A stretch of DNA of 64,000 nt from an uncultured Flavobacteriaceae bacterium. Lineage in GTDB: Bacteria > Bacteroidota > Bacteroidia > Flavobacteriales > Flavobacteriaceae. The position numbers were made by a program, and so were the translations under genes. This document shows, in pieces, positions 33,823 through 42,305 of the stretch. The stretch is from positions 124,001 through 188,000 of the forward strand of contig CANNAN010000002.1 of NCBI GenBank assembly GCA_947502635.1, given 5' to 3'. Positions within the stretch are counted from its first letter, which is position 1, and every line of letters begins with the position of its first letter. The notes beneath the pieces are model-generated. The model made no database searches and was not told where the DNA came from. It worked only from the letters and a program-made list of their open reading frames with translations.

Positions 33823-34825
33823 AACTATTTTCTGCTACTATTTTTCTAACTTTTCCTTCAAGCTCGTCCATGAGCTCGGGGTTGTCTTTTATGAGCGCTT
33901 TTACAGCATCTCTACCTTGTCCTAATTTGGTGTCATCATAACTAAACCAAGAACCACTTTTCTTTACAATTTCATGCTGTACGGCAAGATCTAATACTTC
34001 ACCAACTTTAGAGACACCTTCTCCATACATGATATCAAACTCTGCCATTTTAAAAGGAGGGGCTACTTTATTTTTAACCACTTTTACTCGGGTTTTATTC
34101 CCCATAACACTCCCATCTGTTTCTTTAATTTGAGTAGAGCGTCTTATATCTAACCTAACAGAAGCATAGAATTTTAATGCGTTACCACCTGTAGTTGTTT
34201 CTGGATTACCAAACATAACCCCAATTTTTTCCCGTAATTGGTTAATGAATATAACCGTACAATTGGTTTTACTAATAGAAGCGGTAAGCTTTCTTAAAGC
34301 TTGAGACATCAATCGGGCATGTAAACCCATTTTAGAGTCTCCCATTTCACCTTCAATTTCACTTTTAGGTGTTAATGCAGCAACAGAATCAATGACCACA
34401 ATATCAATAGCTCCCGAGCGAATCAAATTATCTGCAATCTCAAGTGCTTGTTCCCCATTATCTGGTTGTGATATAATAAGGTTATCAATATCCACTCCAA
34501 GTTTTTCTGCATAAAATCTATCAAAAGCATGTTCTGCATCTATAAAAGCAGCAATTCCACCAGCTTTTTGAGCTTCAGCAATAGCATGCAAAGTTAGTGT
34601 GGTTTTTCCAGAAGATTCTGGACCATAAATTTCTATGACACGCCCACGTGGATAGCCACCAACGCCTAAGGCGATGTCTAAACCTAAAGAACCTGATGAA
34701 ATAGCTTCTACATCCTGAATAGCTGCATCACTCATTTTCATTACTGTTCCTTTTCCGTAAGCCTTATCTAATTTATCTAGTGTTAGTTTAAGTGCTTTTA
34801 ATTTAGCTTCTTTTTCGCTGCTCAT
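33821..34825 (-). CDS. recA: Recombinase RecA
   Basis: Forms the ATP-dependent filament on single-stranded DNA for recombination, repair and the SOS response. Walker A is GPESSGKTT (near 69-77) and [20 protein letters not shown] is the Walker B region. The MAW/loop regions [20 protein letters not shown] and [12 protein letters not shown] are typical. The length of 334 residues is slightly short but normal for Bacteroidota. No SOS box was identified upstream with confidence. Confidence 0.98.
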   Translation of the reverse strand: MSSEKEAKLKALKLTLDKLDKAYGKGTVMKMSDAAIQDVEAISSGSLGLDIALGVGGYPRGRVIEIYGPESSGKTTLTLHAIAEAQKAGGIAAFIDAEHAFDRFYAEKLGVDIDNLIISQPDNGEQALEIADNLIRSGAIDIVVIDSVAALTPKSEIEGEMGDSKMGLHARLMSQALRKLTASISKTNCTVIFINQLREKIGVMFGNPETTTGGNALKFYASVRLDIRRSTQIKETDGSVMGNKTRVKVVKNKVAPPFKMAEFDIMYGEGVSKVGEVLDLAVQHEIVKKSGSWFSYDDTKLGQGRDAVKALIKDNPELMDELEGKVRKIVAENS

Positions 34826-34959
34826 TTATAATATATTTTCAGAAATTATGCTTGCTAAAATACTACATCTTTATCAGAATACAATTTTATCACGCAACCT
34901 TTTTCCATATTTTGCATCTACTATTTAAAGTGGAAAATTTTGCTATGGAAAAGAATTAA

Positions 34960-35052
34960 ATGAAATTTTTCAAACAAACAATTTTAATAAACACATTAGG
35001 TATTTCAGTTACTGTTATTGTGAATAGTAATTGTAAATCAGATGGTGGCTAA
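34960..35052 (+). CDS. Possible 30-residue small lipoprotein-like peptide
   Basis: ATG-started frame MKFFKQTILINTLGISVTVI followed by VNSNCKSDGG-stop. A basic start, a hydrophobic stretch and a Cys near residue 25 followed by a polar tail are lipoprotein-like, although the lipobox is poor. A hairpin and a terminator follow within 90 bp, which favours a real short transcript. No family recognised. Confidence 0.35.
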   Translation: MKFFKQTILINTLGISVTVIVNSNCKSDGG

Positions 35053-35107
35053 AACCGTGATATATTATTTAGAAAATTAAATTAATATTAATCACGGATT
35101 AGTCAAG

Positions 35108-35142
35108 AAAAAGCACTTTATGTTTGATAAAGTGCTTTTTTT
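35108..35142 (+). terminator. Rho-independent terminator
   Basis: AAAAAGCACTTTA pairs with TAAAGTGCTTTTT around TGTTTGA, with a T-tract on the plus strand. It ends the transcript that would carry the small ORF at 34960. Confidence 0.85.
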
Positions 35143-35270
35143 ATTGAGAAAACTTATAGGTAGAGCTTACTCCAAACAGGTTAATCTCAAATACTAAAGG
35201 AGTCTTTTTTATATATCTTTCGAAACTTATCATGAAAGAATTTTAACTTTCCCACTTCTGTTTAAAATTG

Positions 35271-35278
35271 TACTTTTG
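35271..35278 (+). promoter_or_regulatory. Promoter-like TAnnTTTG box upstream of trhO
   Basis: TACTTTTG fits the Bacteroidota -7 consensus exactly and lies 76 bp before the trhO ATG. A matching -33 TTTG at the expected distance is not clear, so the assignment is tentative. Confidence 0.35.
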
Positions 35279-35353
35279 CATTTTAGTTTCATTTTCCTTC
35301 TTTAATTGGGAAGGTTCGTATGGAAATTCTTTAACCTTATAAATTAGTATAGC

Positions 35354-36382
35354 ATGCAACTGTACAATAAACTAAGTGCAAAAGAAAGAGCAGAATTAAT
35401 TGATAAAGCAGGAAAAAATCGATTAACACTTTCTTTTTACCAATATGCCAAAATTGGCAATCCACAAGTTTTTAGAGATCACTTATTTATTACCTGGAAC
35501 GCATTAGATGTTCTTGGTAGAATCTATGTCGCTCACGAAGGTATTAATGGTCAATTATCATTACCAGCAGATCGCTTTAACGAATTTAAAGCTCATTTAG
35601 ATACGATTACTTTTTTGAAAGATATCCGATTAAATATAGCGGTAGAACAGGATAATAAATCGTTTTTAAAGCTAAAAGTAAAAGTGCGCAATAAAATTGT
35701 TGCCGATGGTTTAAACGATGATAGTTTCGATGTAACCAATAAAGGCGTTCATGTAGATGCAGAGCAGTTTAATAATCTGATAGAAGATGAAAAAACGGTT
35801 TTGGTAGATATGCGTAACCATTACGAAAGTGAGATCGGACATTTTAAAAATGCTATAACCCCAGATGTAGATACCTTTAGAGAATCTTTAGATATTATTG
35901 AAGACGATTTAAAAAGCCATAAGGAAGATAAAAATCTTGTTATGTATTGCACTGGTGGCATTCGTTGTGAAAAAGCGAGCGCTTATTTTAAACACAAAGG
36001 ATTTAAAAATGTATATCAATTAGAAGGTGGTATCATTGAATATACAAGACAGGTAAAAGAAGAGGCTTTAGAAAATAAATTTTTAGGTCAGAATTTTGTT
36101 TTTGATGATCGAAGAGCAGAACGTATTAGTGAAGATGTTATAGCGAATTGCCACCAATGTGGAACTCCGTTTGATGTGCATACAAATTGTGCTAATGAGG
36201 CTTGTCATTTACTGTTTATTCAATGTGATTCTTGTAAAGAAACCATGGAAAATTGTTGTTCTACAAAATGCATGGAAATAAATAGATTGCCTTACGAGGA
36301 GCAAAAGGAATTGAGAAGAGGGCAAGGAAATAGTAACGATATTTTCAAAAAAGGGCGGTCTGAAGCTTTAAAATTCAAATAG
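35354..36382 (+). CDS. trhO: tRNA uridine(34) hydroxylase TrhO (rhodanese-related)
   Basis: Uses molecular oxygen to hydroxylate U34 of tRNA to 5-hydroxyuridine. The 342-residue protein has the N-terminal acylphosphatase-like domain of YceA proteins (VAHEGINGQLSLPADRF near 55-71). A rhodanese domain follows with the active-site Cys in MYCTGGIRCEKASAYFKHKG (near 197-216). A Cys-rich C-terminus (NCHQCGTPFD, CDSCKETMENCCSTKC) is typical of the longer family members. The next gene, trhP, starts 1 nt after the stop, so the two are cotranscribed. Confidence 0.93.
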   Translation: MQLYNKLSAKERAELIDKAGKNRLTLSFYQYAKIGNPQVFRDHLFITWNALDVLGRIYVAHEGINGQLSLPADRFNEFKAHLDTITFLKDIRLNIAVEQDNKSFLKLKVKVRNKIVADGLNDDSFDVTNKGVHVDAEQFNNLIEDEKTVLVDMRNHYESEIGHFKNAITPDVDTFRESLDIIEDDLKSHKEDKNLVMYCTGGIRCEKASAYFKHKGFKNVYQLEGGIIEYTRQVKEEALENKFLGQNFVFDDRRAERISEDVIANCHQCGTPFDVHTNCANEACHLLFIQCDSCKETMENCCSTKCMEINRLPYEEQKELRRGQGNSNDIFKKGRSEALKFK

Positions 36383-36383
36383 T

Positions 36384-37628
36384 ATGCAGCAAATAGAATT
36401 AATGGCTCCTGCAGGAAATTTTGAATCGCTTCAAGCAGCTTTAGATAACGGTGCAGATTCTATATATTTTGGTGTAGAACAGTTAAATATGAGAGCTAGA
36501 GCATCTATAAATTTTACTTTAGATGATTTGCCAGAAATTTCAAAACGATGTAAAGCAAAAAATGTAAGAACGTATTTAACATTAAATACCATTATTTACG
36601 ATCATGATTTATCCATTGTAAAAACACTTGTAAATAAAGCAAAGGAATCAGAAATAACGGCAGTCATAGCTATGGATCAGGCAGTAATTGCTTGTGCTCG
36701 TGAGGTTGGTTTAGAAGTACATATTTCAACACAAATTAATATTACCAATATAGAAACTGTTAAGTTTTATGCGTTGTTTGCAGATACGATGGTACTGAGT
36801 AGGGAATTGAGTTTACGTCAGGTAAAAAAAATAACCGAAGCCATTGAAAAAGAACAAATCAAAGGGCCTTCTGGTAAATTGGTTGAAATTGAGGTGTTTG
36901 GACATGGTGCACTTTGTATGGCTGTTTCAGGCAAATGTTATATGAGTTTGCATTCTCAAAATTCATCAGCAAATAGAGGTGCTTGCAAGCAAAATTGTAG
37001 AAAAAAGTATACCGTTATCGATCAGGAAACTGGTTTTGAAATGGAATTAGATAATGAATATATTATGTCCCCTAAAGACCTATGCACTATAGATATTTTA
37101 GACCAAGTAGTAGATTCTGGTATTAAAGTATTAAAAATTGAAGGACGTGGTAGAGCTCCAGAATATGTTGCCAGGGTTATAAAATGTTATAGAAATGCTA
37201 TTGATAGTCTTGAGAATAAAACGTATAATAAAGAAAAGGTCGTTTCATGGATGCAGGAATTAGAAAAGGTTTATAACCGCGGATTTTGGAACGGGTATTA
37301 TCTCGGCCAGAAATTAGGTGAATGGAGTAAAGGTTCAGGCTCGCATGCTACACAAAAAAAAGTATACATTGGTAAAGGTGTTCACTTCTATACCAAAGCT
37401 AAAATAGGTGAGTTTAAAATTGATGCTTATAATATTGCGGTAGGAGATACCATTTTAATAACAGGTCCAACAACAGGTGCAAAAGAAATGGAGGTTGGTG
37501 AAATGTTGGTAAATGATGAAAAATTAACCACAGGCTCTAAAGGAGACACTATAACAATACCGTTGGATTTTAAAATAAGATCTTCAGATAAATTGTATAA
37601 AATTGTTGAAAATAAAGTAGAGGCTTAA
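36384..37628 (+). CDS. trhP: U32 family peptidase-like protein, probable tRNA hydroxylation protein TrhP
   Basis: In E. coli the homologous YegQ/TrhP makes 5-hydroxyuridine-34 in tRNA from prephenate, independently of oxygen. The U32 family opens with MAPAGNFESLQAALDNGADS (residues 7-26). The cysteine cluster in GHGALCMAVSGKC, then RGACKQNCRKKY (near 172-205), with a later Cys, binds an Fe-S cluster in this family. LKIEGRGRAPEYVARVIKCY follows. The 414-residue length and C-terminal beta domain agree. RlhA (23S rRNA) is the main alternative; the neighbouring trhO favours TrhP. Confidence 0.8.
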   Translation: MQQIELMAPAGNFESLQAALDNGADSIYFGVEQLNMRARASINFTLDDLPEISKRCKAKNVRTYLTLNTIIYDHDLSIVKTLVNKAKESEITAVIAMDQAVIACAREVGLEVHISTQINITNIETVKFYALFADTMVLSRELSLRQVKKITEAIEKEQIKGPSGKLVEIEVFGHGALCMAVSGKCYMSLHSQNSSANRGACKQNCRKKYTVIDQETGFEMELDNEYIMSPKDLCTIDILDQVVDSGIKVLKIEGRGRAPEYVARVIKCYRNAIDSLENKTYNKEKVVSWMQELEKVYNRGFWNGYYLGQKLGEWSKGSGSHATQKKVYIGKGVHFYTKAKIGEFKIDAYNIAVGDTILITGPTTGAKEMEVGEMLVNDEKLTTGSKGDTITIPLDFKIRSSDKLYKIVENKVEA

Positions 37629-37858
37629 TGGTTGTTATTACCTTACAACGTAATAAGTGTATTGGTTGCAATTATTGTGTGGAGTTAGCTCCTAATCAAT
37701 TTCAAATGTCTAAGAAAGATGGTAAAACAGTTCTTTTACATTCAAAGGAGAAAAAAGGGTTTTTTACAGTAAAATCTAATGACGATATTATTTTTGAGAC
37801 CAGTAATCAGGCATCTAAAGCATGTCCTGTAAATATAATTAGTGTGAAGCATATTTAA
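37628..37858 (+). CDS. Small ferredoxin (4Fe-4S type)
   Basis: A 76-residue protein with one cluster motif CIGCNYCVELAP (residues 12-23) and a distant Cys-Pro (SKACPVNI) completing four ligands, like single-cluster 4Fe-4S ferredoxins. It overlaps trhP by one base, so it is translationally coupled and probably supplies electrons or helps assemble the Fe-S cluster of TrhP. That partnership is inference from the operon. Confidence 0.85.
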   Translation: MVVITLQRNKCIGCNYCVELAPNQFQMSKKDGKTVLLHSKEKKGFFTVKSNDDIIFETSNQASKACPVNIISVKHI

Positions 37859-37971
37859 ATAAATTCTTGGCTTTTTATAGTCACCAGAATAATCATATCT
37901 TTACATTTCAAAAGAATTATTAATCTTCATTCGCAATAATCTAATTATTAGCGAATTCAATATATAAATAT

Positions 37972-39183
37972 ATGGCTTGCGCAAGCTGCTCAACTAAGGA
38001 CGGTCAACCTAAAGGCTGCAAAAATAATGGTACCTGTGGTACAGATAGTTGTAACAAACTAACTGTTTTCGATTGGTTGGCAAATATGTCACTACCTAAC
38101 GGCGAAAAACCATTCAATTGGGTTGAGGTACGTTATAAAAACGGAAGAAAAGAATATTATAATAATACTGAAAACTTAACACTTAGTATTGGAGATATTG
38201 TAGCCACGCAAGCAAAAGCGGGTCATGATATAGGCATGGTTACCCTTACGGGGGAATTGGTGCGTGTTCAGATGAAACGTAAAAATATATCAGACAATGA
38301 AGAAGAGGCTTTAAAAATCTACCGAAAAGCGAGTCAAAAGGATATCGATATTTGGTCGTCTGCCCGCGATAAGGAAGAGCCCATGAAAGTAAGGGCACGT
38401 CAGTTTGCAATTGATTTAAATTTGCAAATGAAGATTTCCGATATCGAATTTCAAGGAGATGCCAGTAAAGCTACTTTTTATTATACAGCCGAAGAACGTG
38501 TTGATTTTAGAGAGCTTATAAAAGTTTTTGCTCGCGAGTTTAGAACCCGAATAGAAATGAAACAAGTCGGATTCCGTCAAGAAGCATCCAGACTTGGAGG
38601 CATTGGGTCCTGTGGTCGTGAGTTATGTTGTTCAACATGGTTGACAGATTTTCGATCAGTTAGCACATCGGCAGCAAGATACCAACAACTATCACTAAAC
38701 CCTCAAAAATTAGCAGGGCAATGTGGTAAATTAAAATGTTGTTTAAATTACGAGCTTGATACTTATCTTGATGCCTTGAAAAGCTTTCCCAAAACGGACA
38801 CAAAAATATATACAGAAAAAGGATCTGCGGTATGTCAGAAAACAGATATTTTTAAAGGACACATGTGGTACGCCTATGAGGGAGAATGGAATCATTGGCA
38901 CAAAATAACAACAAGTCAAGCGAATGAAATCATTGAATTAAACAAGAAAAATAAAAAAATTGCAAGTCTTGAAGAGTACGCTTCCGAATTATCAGAATTA
39001 GTAGAAGATGCTAAAGCGGAGTTTGAAAACGTTGTAGGTCAAGATAGTTTAACACGTTTCGATAGTCCAAAGCCACAAAATAAACGTAAAAATAATAAAA
39101 GGAGAAACAACAAAAACAACAAAAGCAATAGGAATAATAGAAACAAGAGAAAACCTCAAAACAATAAAAATGCAGCAAAATAG
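37972..39183 (+). CDS. PSP1 domain protein (RicT/YaaT-like)
   Basis: The 403-residue product has a Cys-rich start (CASCSTKDGQPKGCKNNGTC). The PSP1 domain (about 55-270) is marked by EFRTRIEMKQVGFRQEASRL and GGIGSCGRELCCSTWLTDFR, with further Cys in AGQCGKLKCCLNYELD. In Bacillus the homologue RicT belongs to an Fe-S-containing complex that controls RNase Y. The last 45 residues are a basic Asn/Lys/Arg tail suited to RNA binding. Its 3' end overlaps gldH by 14 bp. Confidence 0.9.
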   Translation: MACASCSTKDGQPKGCKNNGTCGTDSCNKLTVFDWLANMSLPNGEKPFNWVEVRYKNGRKEYYNNTENLTLSIGDIVATQAKAGHDIGMVTLTGELVRVQMKRKNISDNEEEALKIYRKASQKDIDIWSSARDKEEPMKVRARQFAIDLNLQMKISDIEFQGDASKATFYYTAEERVDFRELIKVFAREFRTRIEMKQVGFRQEASRLGGIGSCGRELCCSTWLTDFRSVSTSAARYQQLSLNPQKLAGQCGKLKCCLNYELDTYLDALKSFPKTDTKIYTEKGSAVCQKTDIFKGHMWYAYEGEWNHWHKITTSQANEIIELNKKNKKIASLEEYASELSELVEDAKAEFENVVGQDSLTRFDSPKPQNKRKNNKRRNNKNNKSNRNNRNKRKPQNNKNAAK

Positions 39184-39664
39184 TGTATTATTATTTCTTT
39201 TAATGTTTTCTTTAATATTTGTGTCTTGTGATTCTAATCGCATTTTTGACACTTATAAATCAGTGCCTAATAAATGGCATAAAGATTCTATAATTAGTTT
39301 TAAAGTGACTCCTCCAGATTCTACAAATGCGTACAATCTATTTGTTAACTTAAGAAACACTAATGCTTATAAATACAACAACTTGTTTTTAATTGTTGAA
39401 ATGGGTTTCCCTCATGGTAAAACTATTAAGGACACCTTAGAATATAGAATGGCAGACCCCAGTGGAAAACTCTTAGGTACAGGTCTTACAGATGTAAAAG
39501 AGAATAAGCTTTGGTATAAAGAACAGGTCGTTTTTAAAGAAAAAGGAGATTATACCGTTAATATACAACATGCTATGCGGGAAAACGGTAAGGTTAATGG
39601 TGTTATAGAGCTTGAAGGTATCACAGATATCGGTTTTAGAATAGAAAAACCTCAAAACAAATAA
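39170..39664 (+). CDS. gldH: Gliding motility lipoprotein GldH
   Basis: One of the Gld proteins required for gliding and linked to the type IX secretion system in Bacteroidota. A lipoprotein signal ends at FVSC (Cys20) and the mature start is DSNRIFDTYKSVPNKWHKDS, the GldH pattern. The length of 164 residues is normal. The start lies inside the end of the PSP1 gene, an order conserved in Flavobacteriaceae. Its last 27 codons are duplicated at 42181. Confidence 0.92.
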   Translation: MQQNSVLLFLLMFSLIFVSCDSNRIFDTYKSVPNKWHKDSIISFKVTPPDSTNAYNLFVNLRNTNAYKYNNLFLIVEMGFPHGKTIKDTLEYRMADPSGKLLGTGLTDVKENKLWYKEQVVFKEKGDYTVNIQHAMRENGKVNGVIELEGITDIGFRIEKPQNK

Positions 39665-39733
39665 AATAGAATTTCCAATAATTCTGAGTCTTCTTAGAAT
39701 TGTATCTGTAAATATTTAGCATTAAAAAGTTAA

Positions 39734-42067
39734 ATGGCAAAAAAAAAGAAAGCAACAACGACTCAGGGTTTTTCAAAATACATCCGTTGGTTTTGGATGT
39801 TATTTGGAGGGGGCGTCTTTTTTGTAGCTCTTCTTTTTTTACTCGCTTCATGGGGTGCTTTTGGTGAAATGCCAGACCACACCGTATTAGAAAACCCTAA
39901 AACCTATTTAGCCTCCGAAATTATTTCATCTGATGGAAAAACCTTAGGTAAATTCTATCTAGACGAGAATAGAACAGCTGTTAGTTATGATGAGTTGTCG
40001 CAAAATTTAGTAGATGCATTAATTGCAACAGAAGATGCACGGTTTAAAGAGCATGCTGGGATAGATGCAAGAGGAACTTTAAGAGCGTTTTTCTTTTTAG
40101 GAAAAAAAGGAGGAGCTAGTACTATTTCTCAACAATTAGCACGTCAATTATTTGTTGGTGTTAGGTCAAAAGGGTGGGACAAATATACTCAAAAGATAAA
40201 GGAATGGGTAATCTCGATACGATTAGAACGTCAATATACTAAAGAAGAAATTATAGCTCAGTACTTTAATATTTATGACTTTTTAAATAATGCCGACGGA
40301 ATTAGAAGCGCAGCACGTATTTATTTTAGTAAAGAACCTAAAGATTTAGATTTAAAAGAATCCGCGATGCTAGTGGGTATGTTTAAAAACTCATCTTTAT
40401 TTAATCCAAGGGAACGACCAGAGTTAACAAGAAAAAGGCGTGATGTGGTATTGGCGCAAATGTATAAGTATGGATATATTACTGAAGAAGTTAAAGACTC
40501 ATTGCAAAAAACAGCATTAGATTTAAATTATTCTCCCGAGTCTCATCGAGATGGAGTCGCTACTTATTTCCGAGAGTATTTAAGAGCCTTTATGAAAGAT
40601 TGGGTTAAGAAAAACCCAAAACCAGATGGTACAACGTACGATATCAATAAAGATGGTTTAAAAATTTATACAACCATAGATTATCGTATGCAGCAATATG
40701 CCGAAAAGGCTGTGCAACAACACATGCCTAGGTTACAAGCAGAATTCTTTAACCAAAACACACCTAAAAAGAATCCTACAGCGCCGTTTTTAGACCTTAG
40801 TCGAAAGGAAATAAATGCTTTAATGAAACGTACAATGAGGCAAGGTGAACGTTGGAGACTATTAAAAGAAGCTGGAAAATCTAATGCCGAGATTGAAGCA
40901 TCATTTTATAAGCCTGCTAAAATGACTATTTTTAGATGGGAAGGTGGTAAGCCTTCAGAATTTGATACCATTATGAAACCCATTGATTCTATACGATATT
41001 ATAAATCCTTTTTAAGGACAGGTATGATGTCTATGGATCCGTTAACTGGTCATGTAAAAGCGTGGGTAGGTGGTATGAATTATAGGCATTTTCAGTACGA
41101 TATGGTCAAACAGGGTAAACGGCAAGTAGGTTCTACATTTAAACCGTTTGTTTATGCAACGGCTATAGACCAGTTGCATTATTCGCCATGTGACGAATTT
41201 CCTGATACGCCTTTTTGTATAGAAAAGAATAAATATGGGAATTTAGAAGAATGGTGTCCCAAAAATGCTAATGGAGATAATGATTATGGAGGTACCAGAA
41301 CATTAAAAAATGCTTTGGCAAGCTCTGTAAATACCATAACAGCAAGATTGATCGATAAAGTTGGTCCGCAACCTGTTGTAGATTTGGCAAGAAACTTAGG
41401 GATTAAATCTGAAATTCCAGTTGTGCCTTCCATAGCCTTAGGCGTTCCAGAGATAAGTCTTTATGAAATGGTGGGTGCTTATTCTACTTTTGTTAACAAA
41501 GGTGTATATACGAAACCCGTCATGGTTACGACTATTGAAGATAAAAATGGTACTGTTTTGTATCAATTTAAACCGAAAACACGCGATGTTTTAAGCGAAG
41601 AAACAGCTTATGTTGTGGTGAATCTTCTAGAAGGTGTTACAGAAAGTGGTTCAGGGTCAAACTTAAAACATGATCACAAAGCTAACAGAATAGATTATAA
41701 AAAAATAATTACGGGCTATCCATATAAATTTAAAAACCCAATAGCAGGAAAAACTGGAACAACTCAAAACCAGAGTGATGGTTGGTTTATGGGTATGGTG
41801 CCTAATTTAGTTACAGGTGTTTGGGTAGGTGGAGATAATAGAGCGGTACATTTTTCAAGTGGTAGATACGGACAAGGGGCTTCTATGGCATTACCTATCT
41901 GGGGTTTATATATGAAAAGTTGTTATGCAGATGAAACATTAAATATTTCTATGGAACCATTTGAAAAACCAAAGAATCTATCTATAAATGTAGACTGCTC
42001 TGATGTTTCAGGGTTTATTGATGATGATTCTAGTAATGGCATCCCTGAAGATTTAGACAGGTTTTAA
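39734..42067 (+). CDS. Penicillin-binding protein 1A, copy 1 (bifunctional transglycosylase/transpeptidase)
   Basis: Polymerises and cross-links peptidoglycan at the inner membrane. N-terminal basic stretch and one membrane helix (about 22-42). A GT51 transglycosylase domain has the catalytic ATEDARFKEHAGIDARGTLR (near 97-116) and GGASTISQQLARQLF. A transpeptidase domain follows with the serine motif GSTFKPFVY (near 475), SVN (ASSVNTITARL) and KTGTT (near 672). The length of 777 residues is that of class A PBPs. It is followed by a closely similar second copy. Confidence 0.95.
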   Translation: MAKKKKATTTQGFSKYIRWFWMLFGGGVFFVALLFLLASWGAFGEMPDHTVLENPKTYLASEIISSDGKTLGKFYLDENRTAVSYDELSQNLVDALIATEDARFKEHAGIDARGTLRAFFFLGKKGGASTISQQLARQLFVGVRSKGWDKYTQKIKEWVISIRLERQYTKEEIIAQYFNIYDFLNNADGIRSAARIYFSKEPKDLDLKESAMLVGMFKNSSLFNPRERPELTRKRRDVVLAQMYKYGYITEEVKDSLQKTALDLNYSPESHRDGVATYFREYLRAFMKDWVKKNPKPDGTTYDINKDGLKIYTTIDYRMQQYAEKAVQQHMPRLQAEFFNQNTPKKNPTAPFLDLSRKEINALMKRTMRQGERWRLLKEAGKSNAEIEASFYKPAKMTIFRWEGGKPSEFDTIMKPIDSIRYYKSFLRTGMMSMDPLTGHVKAWVGGMNYRHFQYDMVKQGKRQVGSTFKPFVYATAIDQLHYSPCDEFPDTPFCIEKNKYGNLEEWCPKNANGDNDYGGTRTLKNALASSVNTITARLIDKVGPQPVVDLARNLGIKSEIPVVPSIALGVPEISLYEMVGAYSTFVNKGVYTKPVMVTTIEDKNGTVLYQFKPKTRDVLSEETAYVVVNLLEGVTESGSGSNLKHDHKANRIDYKKIITGYPYKFKNPIAGKTGTTQNQSDGWFMGMVPNLVTGVWVGGDNRAVHFSSGRYGQGASMALPIWGLYMKSCYADETLNISMEPFEKPKNLSINVDCSDVSGFIDDDSSNGIPEDLDRF

Positions 42068-42113
42068 TAAATGTGTTCAAAGAATAAAAAAGATATGTTT
42101 GAGCAAAATTAGT

Positions 42114-42180
42114 AAGATATTATGTTTTGTGGGGTGTTGAGGTTTTTAAAACACTCGTTACAGAATGTACTAGTAGGTAA
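42114..42180 (+). other. Junction of the PBP1A duplication, with a faint type A repeat trace
   Basis: Just before the duplicated gldH tail, GGTTTTTAAAACACTCGTTA followed by CAGAATGTACTAG resembles the end of the island type A repeat (GGTTTTTGAAGTACTCGTCA followed by CAGACGGAGCGCTAG). The likeness is partial and may be chance. Confidence 0.3.
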
Positions 42181-42264
42181 GAAAATGGCAAGGTTAATGG
42201 TGTTATAGAGCTAGAAGGTATCGCAAATATTGGTTTTAGAATAGAAAAACCTCAAAACGAATAA
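42181..42264 (+). pseudogene. Duplicated 3' tail of gldH
   Basis: An open frame of 27 codons plus stop (ENGKVNGVIELEGIANIGFR then IEKPQNE) repeats the end of gldH with three changed residues and no start. The following spacer up to the second PBP start (AAAGTTAAATGGCAAAAAAA) also matches that before the first PBP. This marks a segmental tandem duplication that took the gldH end along with the PBP gene. Confidence 0.9.
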
Positions 42265-42305
42265 ATAGAATTATATCCAATAAATATTTAATATTATAAA
42301 GTTAA

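Larger units (their letters stand above)
34826..35353. other. Gene-poor stretch of 528 bp between recA and trhO
   Basis: It holds the recA promoter area, a 30-residue lipoprotein-like small ORF (34960-35052) and an inverted pair CCGTGAT/ATCACGG (35054-35060 and 35090-35096). A terminator follows (35108-35142), then a promoter-like TACTTTTG (35271-35278) upstream of trhO. The layout (small ORF, hairpin, terminator) suggests a short independent transcript. Confidence 0.5.

Noticed and set aside
42114-42180. A sixth full type A repeat at the PBP1A duplication junction
   Set aside because: Only about 33 bp of partial likeness to the repeat end, without the other blocks, so it is reported only as a faint trace.
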